Shown: positions 60,533 through 64,000 of the stretch, in pieces
Layout: the number at the start of each line of letters is the position of its first letter
Position numbering within the stretch: the stretch's first letter is position 1
NCBI GenBank assembly: GCA_013398955.1
Contig: VWPU01001221.1
Location: forward strand, 183,400 to 247,399
Origin: Callaeas wilsoni
Taxonomy: Eukaryota; Chordata; Aves; Passeriformes; Callaeidae
DNA: 64,000 bases
Direction of reading: 5' to 3'
Notes under the pieces: model-generated
The model's database searches: none
Told to the model about the DNA's origin: nothing
Seen by the model: only the letters and a program-made list of their open reading frames with translations
Program-made: the position numbers and the translations under genes

Positions 60533-61040
60533 CAGAGAATCGCAGAATCCCAGGGTTAGGGTTGGAAGGAGACAGTGTGAAAAGCCTTGCTGAAGTCAAG
60601 GTTTAAGAGCAGCCACTGCTCTCCCAGCATCCATCCATCCTGCCATGCCTCCACAGAAGGCTGTCAGATTGGCCAGGTGTGATTCCTCCTTGGCGAGCCC
60701 ATGCTGACTGCTCCTAATGACCTTCTTTTCTCTTACCTGCTGCTTGATGACCTTCAGCATGTTATCTTCCATCACCTTTCCAGGGATGGAGGTGAGGCTG
60801 ACTGTCCAGTAGTTTTCCTGCATCCTCCTTCCTGCCCTTTTTGAAGATGGGAGTAACGTTTGCTTTCCTCCTTTCAAAAGGTGGTTGTTTTCTGACACCA
60901 GATCCCTGGGGTCAAGAGAAGCAGATAGGTTATTGCATCTGGCTGGTGCTTCTGTGCTTCTGGAGCTGTGGTGATCCATACCTACATCCAGGCAAAAATC
61001 CCCAAACATCTTTTCCACCACATATGGAAGACTGGATCCT
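60533..61040 (-). mobile_element. CR1 LINE: 3' end plus decayed reverse transcriptase segment, minus orientation
   Basis: Starts with AGAATCGCAGAATCCCAGGG and GTTGGAAGGAG (CR1 3' terminus), then jumps to the RT-coding part. On the minus strand the frame 60596-61045 reads VSLTSIPGKVMEDNMLKVI and VIRSSQHGL, the CR1 RT block known as VSLTS.PGKVME and QHGF. A full-length CR1 would have well over 1 kb between these parts, so it is internally deleted or two insertions. The YxDD catalytic motif is not in the retained part; the copy is dead. Confidence 0.85.
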
Positions 61041-61044
61041 CTCA

Positions 61045-62248
61045 TGCAGTCTGAGCTGTTTTCAGATTTAGTCTTAGCTTACAAACTGCTCACCCCAAAC
61101 TCCCCTTGCTCTGGGCAACCTTTTAAATCGCAGACGTTTAAATGCTGACTCTCTTTATCTTGCCCGTTAGGACCAGTTGCCTTTAGGAGTTGTTACTGGA
61201 GTGGGATGATATGGGAAAGGGATATGGCAAAACACTTCTACTCCGAGAGAAGGAAATGTGTTGTACTGTAAATCCAGGGATTTGGGGAGTGCTTAGAACA
61301 CAGTAAGGTGAGGTTGTGGTCCCCCTTTTTCATCTAAAATGATGCAGGCCTGGTTAAAGCCTTTCACATTCTGGGGAGTACATTTATCTTCAACATTCCT
61401 TGACAAAAAAGGGTAAATTACAAATCTGTGGTACTTTGATGCTTGAGTCTCCTAGCAACAATGGTTCCTCCGAAGATGACCCCTGTCATTGCAGACTGCT
61501 TGAACCTGGACATTTTAGATGCCTTCTGTGGATGCAATGAACTTTAAATAAGCCTTTCCTTTATGAAAGTCTCATTTCCCAGTAAGCAGATTTTATTTCC
61601 AAATCTCATGATAGCTTAATGATAAAATATGACAATAGTTCTGCTTATTGTGAATAAAATCCCAAAGAAGGTAAGTGGTTCCTTATTCAGAAGTGCACCT
61701 GAATTAATGACTGGCTGTTTTTTAAAAGTTGTCTTTGAGGTTGAAAAAAGCAGCTCTTATTTACTGAATGAAGGGTTTAGGGCTTTAGACCCAATATCTA
61801 TCATTATTTGTATACCTGAGATCCTACTGCATGACTCTTAAGTAATTTTACTTGTCTTTCATATTTCTAAATTTCAAATTTTATTCCAAATTTTGTTGCC
61901 CACCCCACTTTCAAAACTCAGCCTTTTTCTTTTCTCTGTGAAATAGAAAATTTTAATGAAAAGACCTCTAAGGGGTTCAAAACTAACTGGATAATTCAGA
62001 GAGGTAGTTGGGAGTTGCGCACTACTGATGCACAGCTGTGTCATGAGGGACCTTCGGAAGTCTCTCTTGGCTGTGATGCTGTTTGGTCCTTTTATTAATG
62101 GACTGAGTGATGGATTGTGAAGTGATGCTTGCTCACTTTGCAGATTCTCTGGATGAATGGATGAGTATTTAAGCCAACCTTGATGTACTGAGGAACAGGA
62201 TGCAGTATGATGAGGATGAAGCCCTGCACTCATTCAGGAACAGTCATT
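61045..62248. other. Intergenic DNA, no recognised feature
   Basis: No gene or clear repeat was recognised. Confidence 0.5.
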
Positions 62249-62250
62249 AT

Positions 62251-62395
62251 CACCATCCATGGAGGTATTTAAAAGATGTGTAGATGTGGCACTTAGGGAC
62301 AGAGTTTAGTGGAGGACTTGGCAGTGTTGGATTAGTGGTTGGGTTTGATGATCTTAAGGTTATTTTCCAAACAATTATATCTTACAGAATAATAT
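62251..62395 (+). mobile_element. CR1 LINE 3' end, plus orientation
   Basis: CCATGGAGGTATTTAAAAGA, TGTAGATGTGGCACTTAGGG, ACAGAGTTTAGTGG and TTGGGTTTGATGATCTTAAG. Same subfamily pattern as the copy at 14335-14738, but the tail is eroded. Confidence 0.85.
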
Positions 62396-62399
62396 TAAG

Positions 62400-63715
62400 A
62401 AAAACAGAGATAAACTGGTAAATGTTCTGTGTTATTCACAGTTCAGATACCTAGATTATCAGATATAGAAGCCTATATTTAGCATTTGACAACATATAGA
62501 TTTATTTCCCCATATATGAAATTAGAGCTGCAGCTGGGTCCAGGGGCTAATAACCAGCATAATGAATCTAGTGTGGTTCTTTATGGTATATGCAGTCTGC
62601 ACTGCAGTTACTAGTTGCATTGTATTGGCTGCATATATTGGCAAAAATGCATAGAGGGAACCTCTTCCACCTGCCATATTAATGGGCTCCCATTTTTTCC
62701 CTCAACATTTATCAGCGTGCTCGACAAGTCTTAAACAAATTTCTAAATTAATATCAGGTATCAGTATGTTAAAGGATGAGGATGAGGCAGAAAAAGGGTG
62801 GGGAAGTTTGTATTCATGTGGTACAGGTTTATGGTTACAAGTAAAAGAGTACAGTGTTGTCACCTAGGAAATAAAAGTGGTTGAATAGAAAAGGGCTTAA
62901 ATGATACACATTTCTAGCCAGCTGTTGTCAGAGTATTCAAAGCAGTTCAGTTTGGTGTGTTGGAGGATATCAAAACAGCCACAAGAATTGGTGCACTGAT
63001 CTATTTGAACACATCTGAAATTAAACAGCAACATTAACAATAAAATATTGCTGGGTGAGAAGCGCACACTCCTCTGCTTTAGCAAAAAGCAAAACTCAGG
63101 GGCATGCAGAACATTTCTCTTTCCCTGATGACGTTCCCCCATCCACTGAAGTAGCAGGTTCCTCTGTATTCTCATCAGAGCGCTTTGCACACATCAGAGG
63201 CAATGCCAGAGCACAAAGCAGCAAATTAATAGAAACTTTTTCATTCTGATAAATGCAAAGAAGTTGATCTTCTATTGTAATTAAATAGGCATTGTAACAC
63301 TTGTCTCACCAAGGGAAAAATGACAGGCTTGGTAGGGAAATACATGATATTTTGAAGCATCTGATAGTGTATTAAGTTGTTAAACAACAGTATTCTATGG
63401 AGAGTACAAGAGACAGGCAAAAGATGTTTAAGTGCAACGGGATAAATCCAGTTGAAAAATGAAGACAGAGATAAAAGCATTGTATCATGTACAGGTTATA
63501 CAGGGCAAGAAAAATGAATATTAAGATATGTCTGGTCTGTACTCCTCTTTGTACCATCTCTTGTCTGTAGAAATTACATAAAACAAGTAAATCATTATTT
63601 AACTCAGTTTCTTGAATGGTGTAAGTAAAATGCCACTGATACACATTTTTGCACTCAGGTTTGAAATATGACAACTAAGATGAAGTTAAATAGAGTCACT
63701 TAAATTTTACAGAAA
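62400..63715. other. Intergenic DNA, no recognised feature
   Basis: AT-rich with short frames on both strands. Nothing supported. Confidence 0.5.
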
Positions 63716-63724
63716 TATAGGATG

Positions 63725-64000
63725 GCATAACAAATCAGACTGGAAGGCACATTCACTTCGAAACTGGGTCAGCTGTGTGGTTATACCAGGATGTTCAGGA
63801 TTTTATCCAGTCGACTTTGGGAAACCTGCACAGGACAGGGACTGGCTCTCTGGGCAACCTGTCTCGCTGCTTGAGTGCCCTCCCGGTGAAAAGGTTTCTC
63901 CTTGTCTCCAGCCTGAGCCTCTCTGCTCTCAGTGTATGCCCGTGCCAGGGCTCTGGGGCCACTCTTACGCCTCAATGCTCTAGGGGTTTGAGTTCTTCTT
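63725..64000 (-). mobile_element. CR1 LINE fragment, minus orientation, running off the window
   Basis: CAGACTGGAAGGCACATTCA, GGATGTTCAGGATTTTATCC, CTCTCTGGGCAACCTGTCTC, GGTGAAAAGGTTTCTCCTTG and TCTCCAGCCTGAGCC follow the reverse complement of the CR1 3' coding region. It probably continues past the window end. Confidence 0.82.

Noticed and set aside
60596..61045. 149-codon minus-strand gene
   Set aside because: It reads the CR1 reverse transcriptase region and lacks its catalytic core; a dead LINE fragment.
1..64000. tRNA, rRNA genes or CRISPR arrays
   Set aside because: No cloverleaf with internal A and B boxes, no rRNA core and no regularly spaced short repeats were seen on either strand; the window is vertebrate nuclear DNA.

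Overview
This is a window of vertebrate nuclear DNA, almost certainly from a bird. It holds CR1 LINE 3' ends with the avian tail (ATTCTATG-like), ERVL-type LTRs of avian style, and an eight-exon gene whose product is clearly vertebrate LRPAP1. There is no bacterial organisation, so ribosome binding sites, operons and CRISPR do not apply.

Region 1 (1-10.2 kb, minus strand): the complete LRPAP1 gene (RAP, the ER chaperone of LDL-receptor family proteins). All eight coding exons can be joined with consensus splice sites and correct phases into a 351-residue protein ending in the ER-retrieval signal HNEL. The first exon lies in a CpG island, and a ZNF143/THAP11-type promoter motif sits just upstream of the start codon.

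Region 2 (about 10.2-17.5 kb): a GC-rich, rearranged stretch that I read as the remains of a tandem CC-chemokine cluster on the minus strand. Copy A (12271-14330) keeps all three chemokine exons, the expected intron phases and a TATA box. It has lost its start codon (ACG), has a GC instead of GT donor after exon 1, and carries a 2-bp duplication inside the Cys-Cys motif. A solo ERVL LTR (13176-14140, 5-bp target duplication GATGT) sits between the TATA box and exon 1. Further promoter copies B, C and D lie at 14.75, 15.6 and 17.0 kb. B and C carry kappaB-like sites. B keeps an ATG and then runs into a CR1. D keeps a decayed gene body.

Region 3 (about 17.5-64 kb): AT-rich intergenic DNA with no recognisable gene. 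It contains young CR1 fragments, very old amniote CR1 relics, an LTR 3' part (58.3-58.7 kb), a decayed CR1 reverse transcriptase piece (60.5-61.0 kb), an (ATTCC)10 microsatellite on a CR1 tail and a few short inverted repeats. From memory, human LRPAP1 is also followed on this side by a long gene-poor interval towards ADRA2C, which fits.
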